DNA from: Micromonospora kangleipakensis
Lineage (GTDB): Bacteria; Actinomycetota; Actinomycetes; Mycobacteriales; Micromonosporaceae
Assembly (NCBI RefSeq): GCF_004217615.1
Contig: NZ_SHLD01000001.1
Location: 4,712,001 to 4,776,000, forward strand
Direction of reading: 5' to 3'
Length of the DNA stretch: 64,000 nucleotides
Under the pieces are notes generated by a model, which had not been told where the DNA came from, ran no database searches, and saw nothing but the letters and a program-made list of their open reading frames with translations. The position numbers and the translations under genes are program-made. Positions 16,244 to 24,352 of this stretch are shown piece after piece (within the stretch, counting starts at the first letter, position 1; each line of letters begins with the position of its first letter).

Positions 16244-17138
16244 CGGAGCCCTCCACGATTCCAGGGGATTGACAGGCGTTTCTCTCGTAGGTGATCGGGG
16301 ATTGCTGTCGGAGCCGAGAGTGGCGTCGGACGGTGTTGTAGCGGTGCAGCCAGCGGAACGCGGTGAGCCGTGCTTCGCGTTCGTCGGTGAAGGCGCGGCG
16401 GCCTTGGAGGGTTTCGCGTTTGAAGGTGGCGTTGAATGATTCGGCGGCGGCGTTGTCGGCAGAGCTACCGACCGCGCTCATCGACTGCCGAATGCCGGCG
16501 GCCCGGCATGCTGCGGCGAAGGCCCTCGATGTGTATTGGGCTCCGTGGTCGGTGTGCAGGATCGCTGCGTCGAGGCTGCCCCGGGTGCGCTTCGCGGCGT
16601 GGAGGGCGTCGATGACCAGGTCGGTGCGCATGTGGTCGGCGATCGCCCAGCCCGCGAGGCGGCGGGAGTGCAGGTCGATGACGGTGGCCAGGTAGAGGAA
16701 GCCGCGGTCACCGACCGGCAGGTAGGTGATGTCACCGACGTAGCGCTGGTTGACGGCCGGGGCGGTGAAGTCACGGCCGATCAGGTCCGGTGCCTTCGCC
16801 GCGGCCGGGTCCGGCACCGTCGTGCGGACGCGGCGGCGTAGTCGTAGACCCTGCACGCCGAAGCGCCGCATCACCCGTGCGACCCGCTTCCGGTTGACCC
16901 GCAGTCCGGCATCGTGCAGCTCAGCAGTGATCCTCGGTGCCCCGTAGGTGCCGTCGTGCTCGGCGTGCACCGCCCGGATCCGGCCCGCGAGAGCGACATC
17001 CGTGGCCTCTCGTGCCGCCCTGGCCGACGCCGTGGACCGCCAGTAGTAGTAGCTCGACCGGGACAACCCGATGATCTGACACAACCGCTTCACGCCATAG
17101 CGCTGCTGATGGTCGGCGACGAACTGGAAGCGGTTCAC
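16137..17138 (-). CDS. IS3-family OrfB (right element), C-terminus reading into the partner IS
   Basis: Starts GTG 17138, overlapping orfA. Core motifs are complete: GDITYLPVGDRGFLYLATVI, ILHTDHGAQYTSRAFAAAC, DNAAAESFNATFKRE, and the usual close YNTVRRHSRLRQQSPITYER. After NACQSP (about 16270) the frame runs about 45 more codons antisense through the end of the left element, giving a non-family tail. The native stop and right inverted repeat were evidently lost when the two elements were joined. Whether the extended protein is active is unclear. Confidence 0.85.
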   Translation of the reverse strand: MNRFQFVADHQQRYGVKRLCQIIGLSRSSYYYWRSTASARAAREATDVALAGRIRAVHAEHDGTYGAPRITAELHDAGLRVNRKRVARVMRRFGVQGLRLRRRVRTTVPDPAAAKAPDLIGRDFTAPAVNQRYVGDITYLPVGDRGFLYLATVIDLHSRRLAGWAIADHMRTDLVIDALHAAKRTRGSLDAAILHTDHGAQYTSRAFAAACRAAGIRQSMSAVGSSADNAAAESFNATFKRETLQGRRAFTDEREARLTAFRWLHRYNTVRRHSRLRQQSPITYERNACQSPGIVEGSVMRPGPPGRGSLIVRSRWVSASRRRSAGGAGCRSR

Positions 17139-17449
17139 CAGCGCGTCTCCCCGGCGAAATACCGGGCCGCCTTCCGCAGAATGTCCCGCTCCTCTTCCAA
17201 CTCCCGGATCCGCCGCCGCAACTGCGCGTTCTCGTCCTCCACCGAACCGGACGCCTGCGAGCCCGCCACGGAGGCCGCCGACCCGGCCGTTGCGCCCCTG
17301 CGTCGATCATCGGCGCGGACCCAGCTACGCAACGTCTCCCGGTTGACGCCGAGATCGTCAGCGATCTGCGCGATCGTCGTCCCAGGCCGAGACCGGTACA
17401 ACGCGACCGCGTCGGCCTTGAACTCCGCGGGGTAGTGCTTGTTCACCAT
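17135..17449 (-). CDS. IS3-family OrfA (right element)
   Basis: 104 residues, MVNKHYPAEFKADAVALYRS at the front, then a helix-turn-helix (AQIADDLGVNRETLRSWVRA) and a coiled-coil tail (ENAQLRRRIRELEEERDILR). It overlaps orfB by four bases. The family group differs from the left element, because the linker and OrfB sequences are only distantly alike. Confidence 0.9.
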   Translation of the reverse strand: MVNKHYPAEFKADAVALYRSRPGTTIAQIADDLGVNRETLRSWVRADDRRRGATAGSAASVAGSQASGSVEDENAQLRRRIRELEEERDILRKAARYFAGETRW

Positions 17450-17527
17450 CTGTCAGGGACTCCTGATCTCCCCGGACCATCACGATCCAAGGTTCAAGTG
17501 TCCAGGACCAGGGGGCAACTCCCCTCG

Positions 17528-18036
17528 CCCAGGTCGGCGATGCTGGCCCCGCAGGCTTCGAAGATCCGCAGACCGAGCAGGCCCAGAAGCGCGACCAGGG
17601 CGAAGTCGTTCGGGTTGGTCGACAGTCGAGCGGTAGTGATCAGTGCCTCGAACTGCAGGTGACCCAGGCCGAGGGTTGGCGATTCGGCCGGCACCGTCGG
17701 CCGGCGGACGTAGTCGGCCGGCGAGTGGTCCAAGATGGCGTCGATGACGCAGACCCGATAGAACCCGACGACGACGGACAGGCGGCGCGAGACCGTCGAG
17801 GGCTGGTACCGGCGTACGTCCTGCAGCCAGCGTACGTACCGCTCGACGTCTGCCCGTGCCGAAGCCAGCGGGTCGAGGTCATGGTCGGTGCACCAGCGTA
17901 GGAAGATTCGCAGGTCGGACTCGGTATGGACGCGAGTCTGGCCGCGGTAGCGGCCCAGGAAGGCGGACACCGCGGCGCGCAAAACAAGCTGATCGGTAGG
18001 TACGACGCCGGAAGCGGGAGCAGGAAAGGCAGCCAT
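17528..18036 (-). pseudogene. Tyrosine recombinase (integrase), N-terminal half
   Basis: ATG 18036. Contains the SAM-like core-binding domain (SAFLGRYRGQTRVHTESDLR; VERYVRWLQDVRRYQPSTVS; RRLSVVVGFYRVCVIDAILD) and the start of the catalytic domain with the first active-site Arg (LLGLLGLRIFEACGASIADL). It stops at the IS3 pair, where eight IS-derived residues precede a stop at 17494. The remaining catalytic residues are at 14529-14932. This is a XerD-like recombinase that could once have excised an integrated element or plasmid dimer. Confidence 0.9.
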
Positions 18037-18120
18037 ACATCACCGTGGGTCACCAGCGGCGATGAGCGCCAGCACGCCCGGAGCGGCATGAGCGTGCACC
18101 AGATCGGAAGGACTACCCGG

Positions 18121-18693
18121 TCATAGGTGACCTCGGCTGCCTTTCCATAGATAGAGGTCCCGCAGCAGGGATATCTCGGCGCCGTGGTGAATGACCTCGC
18201 GGTGTACGTGCAGGATGAGCTTCGCCATCGGTGCATCCGCGTACTCCGGCGGTGAGATGGCGCCTTGCGGCTGAGCTAATCCGGCTGCGCCGAGGTGGCG
18301 GACATCGCGGATCCACGCATCGTGCCCGTCGTCGAGCTGCCGCAGTGCTGCCTCGGCGGTGCCCGGGTAGGCGACGGCCCGGTGACCGGCAAGCGAGCCA
18401 TCGAAGTGGGGTGCGGTCGGTGGTCCGAACACGTCGATGAGGTGCGCCAGCCGCCAGGCGATCGTGGTGATCGGCGCGCGGTCGTGTGGCGGGCTGGCGT
18501 AGTCCAAGGTGAATTCGCCTGCGCCGACCGACAACGGCGCAGAACTCTGGCCGCGCCGGCTGAGGGTCCAGGCGCCCAGGACCGGCTGCCAGAAGTACTC
18601 GTCATCGGTCAGCCCGTCAAGCCGTGGCCGAAGCTGATGCTGCCAGTGCCACTCAAGTTGGTCGACCAGCTCTGCGTTCCAGTCCACACCCAC
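18121..18693 (-). CDS. DinB-family protein
   Basis: 190 residues from GTG 18693 (a GTG two codons later is equally possible). It reads WNAELVDQLEWHWQHQLRPR, then LTDDEYFWQPVLGAWTLSRR, APITTIAWRLAHLIDVFGPP and LILHVHREVIHHGAEISLLR. The spaced histidines at the first, middle and last helices are the metal-binding set of the DinB/YfiT four-helix bundle. Members are metal-dependent thiol transferases or unknown stress proteins. It is monocistronic and shares a promoter region with the divergent DUF2007-like gene. The specific substrate is not known. Confidence 0.85.
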   Translation of the reverse strand: MGVDWNAELVDQLEWHWQHQLRPRLDGLTDDEYFWQPVLGAWTLSRRGQSSAPLSVGAGEFTLDYASPPHDRAPITTIAWRLAHLIDVFGPPTAPHFDGSLAGHRAVAYPGTAEAALRQLDDGHDAWIRDVRHLGAAGLAQPQGAISPPEYADAPMAKLILHVHREVIHHGAEISLLRDLYLWKGSRGHL

Positions 18694-18871
18694 GGTGCGA
18701 CAGTAGAGATTGACAGGCGACCCGATCAAACCTACGACGAAACCGCCAGGGCCCCGAAGCGCCCTACAAGGCGGCACTTTCCCGCTCCGGCCCAGCCGCC
18801 GCGGCGAGCGGATTGCCGGAAGCGGATGCTCGCCACGGCGGTTCCTGACTATCACAATCCCCGTACGCAGT

Positions 18872-19099
18872 ATGGTTCGGTTCGTGACCAACCGGACGGT
18901 GCCCGTGGCCAGCGTCTCGAGCCGCGCCGAGGGCGACATTGTGGCGGGCTTGCTGCAGAGCGAGGGCATCGACGCCTGGGTCACCGCCGACGACGCGGGT
19001 GGCGAACTGGGCTCACTCCAGTTAGAGGGAGTGCGCGTGCTGGTCGCGCCGGCCGACGAAGCCCGGGCACGGCACATTTTGGCGAACTCGCCGTCCTAA
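18872..19099 (+). CDS. DUF2007-like small protein
   Basis: 75 residues from ATG 18872 (a GTG at 18884 would also serve). VPVASVSSRAEGDIVAGLLQ is followed by EGIDAWVTADDAGGELGSLQ and VRVLVAPADEARARHIL, the small ferredoxin-like fold of DUF2007 proteins, proposed as signal-transducing or metal-associated domains. It is full length for the family. It is divergent from the DinB gene. No known target. Confidence 0.8.
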   Translation: MVRFVTNRTVPVASVSSRAEGDIVAGLLQSEGIDAWVTADDAGGELGSLQLEGVRVLVAPADEARARHILANSPS

Positions 19100-19451
19100 C
19101 GGCTCGAGTCCCCGTACGCGGCCAGCCGTCGACGAGATGCGCCGACAGGTCCCGCATCTCGCGCGGAGCGCCGCTCCCAATCTGTTTCCCCGCCCAGCTC
19201 TGCCAACCGCTCGGATCGCGGCTACTTATTTAAATTGGATCTACGACCCGTGCCCGGCCAGGCTGGGTCGAGGTAGCTGGTGGGTTCGCTCTCTTCGCGG
19301 CTGTCCACTGGATCCGGGGTGTGACTCTCATCTGGCATGCGCCCGCCGGCCACCGTCCGGGGAGTGGCTCAAGAGGGGTTTGTGCAGCTCAAAGTAGCTT
19401 TGCCCTCCCTGTCGACATCAATCGGTCTGACGGTGAGGGAGGAACCGGCAC
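19100..19451. other. Intergenic and IS110 non-coding end
   Basis: No gene seen. The right part, up to the transposase start at 19452, is probably the non-coding left end of the second IS110 copy, where this family encodes a guide-like RNA next to the transposase. I cannot place exact element ends because IS110 elements usually lack inverted repeats. Confidence 0.4.
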
Positions 19452-20627
19452 ATGAGTCGCGTGATGATCGGGATGGATCCGCACAAGCGGTCGGCCACGA
19501 TCGAAGCCATCGACGATCGGGAAAAAGTCCTGACCCGGGGCCGTTTCGGCACCGACAGCGACGGCTACCGGCAGATGCTGGCGGCCGGCCGCGCGTTCAG
19601 CGACCGGGTGTGGGCGGTCGAGGGCTGCAACGGTGTGGGGCCGGCACATCGCCCAGCGGCTGGTCGCCGACGGCGAGACGGTCCTCGACGTACCGGCCAA
19701 GCTGTCCGCACGGGTGCGGGTCTTCGACACCGGCCAGGGCCGCAAGACCGACGCGGTCGACGCGCACAGCGTCGCAGTCGCCGGCCTGCGCAGCCGCGGC
19801 CTGCGCACCGTCACTCCCGACGACGTCACGGTCGTAATCCGGCTACTCGTTGAGCGCCGCGACGAACTCGGCCGGGCCGCACCGAGACCGTCAGCCGCAT
19901 CCATCACCTGCTGCTCGAACTCATCCCGGGCGGAGCGAAGAAGTTCCTCACCCGTGGCCAGGCCAGCTACCTGCTGCGCACCGCGCCGCCACCGGACGGC
20001 ATCGTCGCCCAGACCCGTCACGATCTGGCCCGCGAACTCATCGAGGAACTGACCACGATCGACGCCAAGATCCGGGCGGCGGACAAGCAGCTGCGTCAAC
20101 TCATCACCGCGCACGGCAGCACCCTGACCGACCTGCACGGCATTGGCCCGTCCGGGGCAGCCCGCCTGATCGGCGACATCGGCGACATCCGCCGGTTCCA
20201 CACCGCCGCGCACTTCGCGTCCTGGAACGGCACCGCCCCGCTCGAGGCGTCCTCCGGCGACCAGCGCCGCCACCGGCTCTCCCGCGCCGGCAACCGGCGC
20301 ATCAACCGGGTCCTGCACATCATGGCCGTCGTCCAACTACGCCACGACACGCCCGGCCGCGCCTACTACCGGCGCCGCCTCGCCGAAGGCAAAACAACGA
20401 TGGAGGCGCTCCGCGCCCTCAAACGCCACCTGTCCGACGTCGTCTACAAGCGGATGCTGCACAACGCCAGAACCAGCGGAGCTGGGGAAACGGGCCCGGG
20501 AGGACACTCGGGAGCGACTCTGCAATCCAGCGCGGACGGCCTGATCCCGACAGCCGCCTCTTCGGACAAGTCACAACCCGGACCCGCCACCCAACAGCCT
20601 AGAACAAAACCTGCCATGACCCCTTGA
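19452..20627 (+). pseudogene. IS110-family transposase with two compensating frameshifts
   Basis: Starts MSRVMIGMDPHKRSATIEAI with the first acidic residue of the DEDD domain. Near 19637 an extra G shifts the frame (GCNGVG then RHIAQRLVADGETVLDVP). Near 19880 a missing C shifts it back (ELGRA then RTETVSRIHHLLLELIP). The final part is in the original frame with the C-terminal domain (LHGIGPSGAARLIGDIGDIR; HFASWNGTAPLEASSGDQRR). About 80 internal codons are out of frame, so the copy is probably dead. It is only distantly similar to the IS110 remnant at 11.8 kb. Sequencing errors would give the same picture. Confidence 0.85.
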
Positions 20628-20693
20628 CCTAGAGGGGAACCAGATCCGCGCACCTGATCTTGGCGCGTCTCCGCTGACCTGCGATCCGGAGCG

Positions 20694-21305
20694 TCAGGAG
20701 TGAACGTCAAGCCCGGTGATGGCGAGCAGATCTTTCTCGGACATCTCCAGTGCTTCGGCCAGTTCCGCGACCAGGATCTGGTGCGGATTCCAGCCACCGC
20801 TACGCACCATGTTGATCGTCGACATCGACCGGGCGCACCGTACGGCCATCTCCTTGACCGAGATCCCACGCAGATCCATCAGCCTGGCGAGCACTGAACC
20901 GAAAGGGTGCGGCTCGGGCACGCCTGCCGCGGCGGATCCCGGCCCGATGACGACGTCGCCTACCTTCGCCTGGAATCGGATCAGCCGGTCATCGCTGAAC
21001 CGGACCCGCGCGGACAACGGCAACGTGTCCCCGGCATCGCGGCTGACCGTGCCAGGCACGGTCACCTCGGTGAACCTCGAAACGGCACGCGGTTCGTCCC
21101 GGGCGATCTCACGCGGACGGGCGGGCTCCACCCGGGTCACCCGCCAGGCGCGGTCCCACCAGGGCCACTCGTCGAGCAGCTCGTTGAACAACGGCGGCAG
21201 GACCCCGAGGTCCACCGGCGTCGGCGCCACCGCGTGAACGATGCCTGGCCAGTACGTCAACGCCCCGATCACAGCGGGACTTAACAGCCGGTCTGCCGAA
21301 CTCAC
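20694..21305 (-). CDS. XRE-type helix-turn-helix protein with unknown N-terminal domain
   Basis: 203 residues from GTG 21305; an ATG at 21371 would add 22. The N-terminal domain (VIGALTYWPGIVHAVAPTPV; FNELLDEWPWWDRAWRVTRV) is aromatic-rich and unknown. The C-terminal 75 residues form a helix-turn-helix: SVLARLMDLRGISVKEMAVR, SMSTINMVRSGGWNPHQILV, AELAEALEMSEKDLLAITG. It is likely a small DNA-binding regulator, possibly an antitoxin. It is divergent from the gene at 21399, and copy D of the dispersed repeat lies in the shared intergenic region. Confidence 0.7.
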   Translation of the reverse strand: MSSADRLLSPAVIGALTYWPGIVHAVAPTPVDLGVLPPLFNELLDEWPWWDRAWRVTRVEPARPREIARDEPRAVSRFTEVTVPGTVSRDAGDTLPLSARVRFSDDRLIRFQAKVGDVVIGPGSAAAGVPEPHPFGSVLARLMDLRGISVKEMAVRCARSMSTINMVRSGGWNPHQILVAELAEALEMSEKDLLAITGLDVHS

Positions 21306-21339
21306 CGTCAGAGCCTGGCCATCGGTGGAGCTGCGGGTC

Positions 21340-21404
21340 CATGGCCGACGCCGACCAGCCTGGCCCGCCATCGCTATCCGTAGCGCGCTGTTCGCGGCAT
21401 GAGC
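21340..21404 (+). repeat. Dispersed repeat, diverged copy (D)
   Basis: GACGCCGACC, then CCGTAGCGCGCTGTTCGCGG and CATGAG. The right half matches copy C (CCGTAGCGCGCGGTTCGCGG) closely and A/B moderately. It overlaps the start of the rightward gene at 21399. Confidence 0.6.
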
Positions 21405-21926
21405 GTGCACACCACGGCGACCCGATCGGCGGCACGTGTCACGGGCAAGTACCTTGGCTGGCATCCATTGACCGGAAAGATCGACCGCGAGGTGACCCAC
21501 GTGCGGACTCGACTGCGGCAGCTGCGAATCGACGCGCGGACCTTCGTGTGGCGCGCGGAGATTCATCACGTGCAGGGCAGCGGTGATTGCCACCGGTGCA
21601 TTCGCTTGCGGGTCTGGGGCGCTGGAAGGACGAGCCAGGCACTCCAGGCGGATCTGCTGTCGGTCGCCTGGCCGGCACCGTGGGGAGCATGCGCGACCGA
21701 CGGCGCCTATCCGGCATCGGCCGACGTTCGAGCCGTCATCAGCTACGCGCTGAAGCATGGATGGCAGCCTGAGAGGCGGGGCGGAACGTTCGTGCTGGCC
21801 GAGCACGAGCATGCAGCCGGGTTCACCTTGCCTGATTTCCTTCTGACCGATCGGCTGTGTACACCAGAGAGCGCGGATCCCACGCTTCGAGTGATCCGCG
21901 CCTACGAACGTCGCCATCGAGAATGA
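21399..21926 (+). CDS. Hypothetical protein, 175 aa
   Basis: ATG 21399. VTGKYLGWHPLTGKIDREVT, VRTRLRQLRIDARTFVWRAE, CHRCIRLRVWGAGRTSQALQ, ADVRAVISYALKHGWQPERR, then GTFVLAEHEHAAGFTLPDFL. Good codon and residue balance identify this as the coding frame. The folding looks like a compact alpha/beta protein with one CHRC pair. I do not recognise the family and there is no toxin or enzyme motif. It is flanked on both sides by dispersed repeat copies D and C, as in a cassette-like unit. Confidence 0.6.
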   Translation: MSVHTTATRSAARVTGKYLGWHPLTGKIDREVTHVRTRLRQLRIDARTFVWRAEIHHVQGSGDCHRCIRLRVWGAGRTSQALQADLLSVAWPAPWGACATDGAYPASADVRAVISYALKHGWQPERRGGTFVLAEHEHAAGFTLPDFLLTDRLCTPESADPTLRVIRAYERRHRE

Positions 21927-21941
21927 CGGTCTTCCGCACAT

Positions 21942-22010
21942 CGGCACGACCCGCCGCCGACGCGATTCGCTTGCCGTAACACCCCGTAGCGCGCGGTTCG
22001 CGGCATGTGA
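21942..22010 (+). repeat. Dispersed repeat, copy C (69 bp)
   Basis: Begins CGGCACGACCCGCCGCCGAC and ends TAGCGCGCGGTTCGCGGCAT followed by GTGA. Both ends agree with copies A and B, while the centre is diverged. Intergenic, 15 bp after one gene and 47 bp before the next. Confidence 0.7.
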
Positions 22011-22057
22011 GGATGCTTCGGTTCGTTCTCGGTTGCAGGCGAGGGCGTGTCCCGGCC

Positions 22058-22357
22058 ATGAGGAAGACTGCGCCAGTGAACGATTACCGGCTGTGCCGTC
22101 TTTCGACGTGTGACGGCGAACTAGAGCTTGCCGGACCGCCGGCTGCTCTTCGTGCCCTTGCCCGGCTGCTCCGCGAGCCTTGGGAGCGGGTGGAAGCTCA
22201 GGTTTCGGGCGGAGTTGTCGTTCAGGAGCGGACAGCAGGACCGCTGACCGTCAGCCTTCGAGGCGAAGCAACGCTGCATCTTTCCGGCGGTCATCGGTAT
22301 CTCGACATCCTTTGGGACGCCCTCGACGGTGTGGCTGAGCAAGCCGAAAAGCGCTGA
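22058..22357 (+). CDS. Imm32-like small protein
   Basis: 99 residues from ATG 22058. LSTCDGELELAGPPAALRAL, ARLLREPWERVEAQVSGGVV, TAGPLTVSLRGEATLHLSGG, HRYLDILWDALDGVAEQAEK. The strand-helix-strand order with an ELxLxGxPxxLRxLAxLL start and a closing xLxxSGG helix resembles the Imm32 family of immunity proteins from memory. No toxin gene lies next to it. It could also be an orphan with a housekeeping role. Confidence 0.55.
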   Translation: MRKTAPVNDYRLCRLSTCDGELELAGPPAALRALARLLREPWERVEAQVSGGVVVQERTAGPLTVSLRGEATLHLSGGHRYLDILWDALDGVAEQAEKR

Positions 22358-22692
22358 GGATCGCGGGGTTCACCGGCATCAGCACATCGAGTACCTTTCG
22401 GATGACGAATACCGGTCGCCGGAGTCTGTCCCTCTGGTCATCGTGTCCGATTGGCCAGAGGCGGCATAGCGGACGAGCGGTGACCGCAGTCTCGGACCAT
22501 CGCGCCTCCCTCAGTACCGCGCGGCGAACGCCCTCACATCGGCAGTTCAGGATGCCCGCTCGACTCAGAGGCTATCTACCGAGCGTGATCGCCTCGGTCG
22601 GCGAGCACGCGCGGGTCGCGGCAGATCAGCGCGGCGTCGCACGTCGGTCGAAGCGGGTTGCTGTAGTCCTCGTGTGGACGTTGGCAGCCGAA
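22358..22692. other. Intergenic stretch with a repeat remnant
   Basis: No convincing gene. At about 22608-22645 a GCGGCAGATCAGCGCGG-type remnant (copy F) resembles the one near 160-188. Each is followed after a few bases by ACGTCGG. The rest shows nothing I can name. Confidence 0.45.
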
Positions 22693-22840
22693 CTACCGAC
22701 GTCGTCGCGCGTTGCGGTGCTGGCGGTAGCGTTGAATCCACAGTGGCACGACGACTACCCAAACGAGCGCGATCAGGCGCATCCGGCCAGTGCTGAGCGT
22801 CAGGTTGGCTATGAAACAAAGCGCTCCGAACGCGGCCGCA
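22693..22840 (-). pseudogene. Small one-helix membrane protein interrupted by an IS3 element
   Basis: The remaining 3' part encodes AAAFGALCFIANLTLSTGRM, then RLIALVWVVVVPLWIQRY and a basic tail QHRNARRRR. Two hydrophobic stretches suggest a tiny membrane protein. Across the IS, at 24171-24190, the minus strand reads ATG then SRTWC. Removing the IS and one GCA duplication gives one continuous frame of about 54 codons (MSRTWCAAAFGALCF). At present the frame is fused to 13 codons of IS DNA. Function unknown. Confidence 0.65.
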
Positions 22841-22890
22841 AGTGAGCCACCCCCGCTTTCATGGAGCTTCTCGATCATGGTCTGATGGCC

Positions 22891-23220
22891 ATGGGGAGGA
22901 AGTCGTCCGTGGCAGCACCGAAGAAGTACCCCGACGAGCTACGCCAGCGCGCTGTGCGCTTGTATCGCGAGTCGGACCCGAAGCCCGTGATCCGGCGCCT
23001 GGCCGAGCAGCTCGGCGTGCATCACGAGGCGTTGCGGAACTGGATCAGGCAGGCCGAGGCCGACGCGGGCGAGCGTCACGACCGGCCCACCAGCGAGATG
23101 GCCGAGGAGAACCGCCGGCTGCGCAAAGAAGTCGCCGAGCTGCGGCGGGCGAACGAGATCCTGAAAGCGGCGAGCGCGTATTTCGCGGCGGAGCTCGACC
23201 CGACCCGGCGGCGGTCATGA
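22891..23220 (+). CDS. IS3-family OrfA
   Basis: 109 residues from ATG 22891 (MGRKSSVAAPKKYPDELRQR); upstream in-frame ATGs at 22861 and 22885 are possible. Helix-turn-helix (PVIRRLAEQLGVHHEALRNW) and coiled-coil (ENRRLRKEVAELRRANEILK). It overlaps orfB by four bases (ATGA). Confidence 0.9.
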   Translation: MGRKSSVAAPKKYPDELRQRAVRLYRESDPKPVIRRLAEQLGVHHEALRNWIRQAEADAGERHDRPTSEMAEENRRLRKEVAELRRANEILKAASAYFAAELDPTRRRS

Positions 23221-24138
23221 CGTTCATTTATGAACACCGTGACCAGTTCGCGGTCGCGCTCCTGCTACGGGTCCTCAACGTCGGCGCCTCGACCTACTAC
23301 GCGTGGGTCAAGCAGGTCGAACAGCCCTGCGACCGTGACGTAGTCGACCTGGGGTTGCTGTCCAACATTCACGAGATCTGGACCGCGTCGGGGCACACCT
23401 ACGGACCGGGTGCACCGGCAGCTACGCCGCGACGGCATCCGCGTGGGCCGCAAGCGGGTGGAGCGGCTGATGGCGCAGCAGGGCTGGCAGGGTGCGTTCC
23501 TGCGCCGAGGCTGGCGCGGCGGCTCCACGAAGCAGGACCCGCGGGCGACGCCGGCGCCGGATCTGGTCAACCGTCAGTTCACCGCAACCGGGCCGCACCG
23601 GCTCTGGGTCGCCGACGCCACCCGCATCCCATGCGGCGAAGGCGTGTTCTGGCTGGCAGCGGTCCGCGACGCCTTCTCCCGCCGGATCGTCGGATGGAAG
23701 ACCTCCGACCGCTGCGACACCGACCTCATCCTCGCCGCACTCGAATACGGCATCTGGTCCCGCGACGTCCGCGACGGCCAGTTGATCCACCACAGCGACA
23801 GGGGGTCCAACTACACGTCCTTCCGCTTCGCTGAACGCTTGCAGGACAACGGAATCCTGCCCTCGATGGGCTCCGTCGGCGACTCGTACGACAACGCGCT
23901 CATGGAGAACTTCTGGTCGACGCTGAAGATCGAACTCGTCTACCGCACGAGCTGGCGCACCCGCGACGAGGCCGAGAACGCGATCTTCGCCTACATCGAC
24001 GGCTGGTACAACACCCGCCGCATCCAAAAGGAACTGGGCTACCTCAGCCCCGACGAGCACGAAACCGCCTGGCACGCCCGCCAGAAGGAACCAGCCGAAC
24101 CAACTATCACTACCCCTGCACCAGCCGGCAGCAGGTAA
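23217..24138 (+). pseudogene. IS3-family OrfB with a frameshift
   Basis: Begins MTFIYEHRDQFAVALLLRVL and breaks at about 23405 after SGHTYGPG. It continues in another frame from VHRQLRRDGIRVGRKRVERL with the full DDE core: LWVADATRIPCGEGVFWLAA, LIHHSDRGSNYTSFRFAERL, DNALMENFWSTLKIEL. A single-base change near 23405 would mend it. It is otherwise complete to its TAA-equivalent end at 24138. Confidence 0.88.
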
Positions 24139-24177
24139 CCACCGTTCCATCAAAGCGGGGGGAACTCACTGCACACC

Positions 24178-24345
24178 ATGTGCGGGACATGGGTGGCTCG
24201 CATAGCTCCACGAGAATTAGCGCCTACCATTGAAGGCTGGCTTGACGAAGGCCGCAGGGTTCGAATAGCCGCCATGCCAGTCCCTTACGACCGCGACCGG
24301 ATCGCCGACGTGCTCCCCGACCCGCCGCCGGAGCCGACCGGCTGA
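24178..24345 (+). CDS. Possible small ORF beside the IS3 element
   Basis: 55 codons from ATG 24178: MCGTWVARIAPRELAPTIEG, WLDEGRRVRIAAMPVPYDRD and RIADVLPDPPPEPTG. The composition is protein-like, but the start is antisense to the first codons of the interrupted membrane-protein gene. It may be only the 3' end of a gene (for example from APRELAP onward). Not recognised. Confidence 0.35.
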   Translation: MCGTWVARIAPRELAPTIEGWLDEGRRVRIAAMPVPYDRDRIADVLPDPPPEPTG

Positions 24346-24352
24346 CCCATAT

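Larger units (their letters stand above)
14938..17522. mobile_element. Two convergent IS3-family elements inserted as one 2.6-kb unit
   Basis: The outer ends form an inverted repeat: GGGCTTGACCCCTGATCCTG continues GACAC on the left, and GGAGTTGCCCCCTGGTCCTG continues GACAC on the right (about 21 of 25 positions agree). The 5-bp direct repeat CCTCG flanks the whole unit (14933-14937 and 17523-17527). Inside are two different orfA/orfB pairs facing each other. Only one right-end-like sequence is visible between them (about 16251-16272), so one element has lost its own right end. The pair disrupts the tyrosine recombinase gene. Confidence 0.85.
22841..24170 (+). mobile_element. IS3-family insertion sequence, 1330 bp, with 3-bp target duplication
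   Basis: Terminal inverted repeats AGTGAGCCACCCCCGCTTT and AGTGAGTTCCCCCCGCTTT differ at three positions. The flanks carry GCA (22838-22840 and 24171-24173). The element holds orfA and a frameshifted orfB. Confidence 0.88.

Noticed and set aside
24240..24275. tRNA T-loop-like GGGTTCGAATAG
   Set aside because: No acceptor or anticodon stem can be formed around it. It lies in a small open frame.
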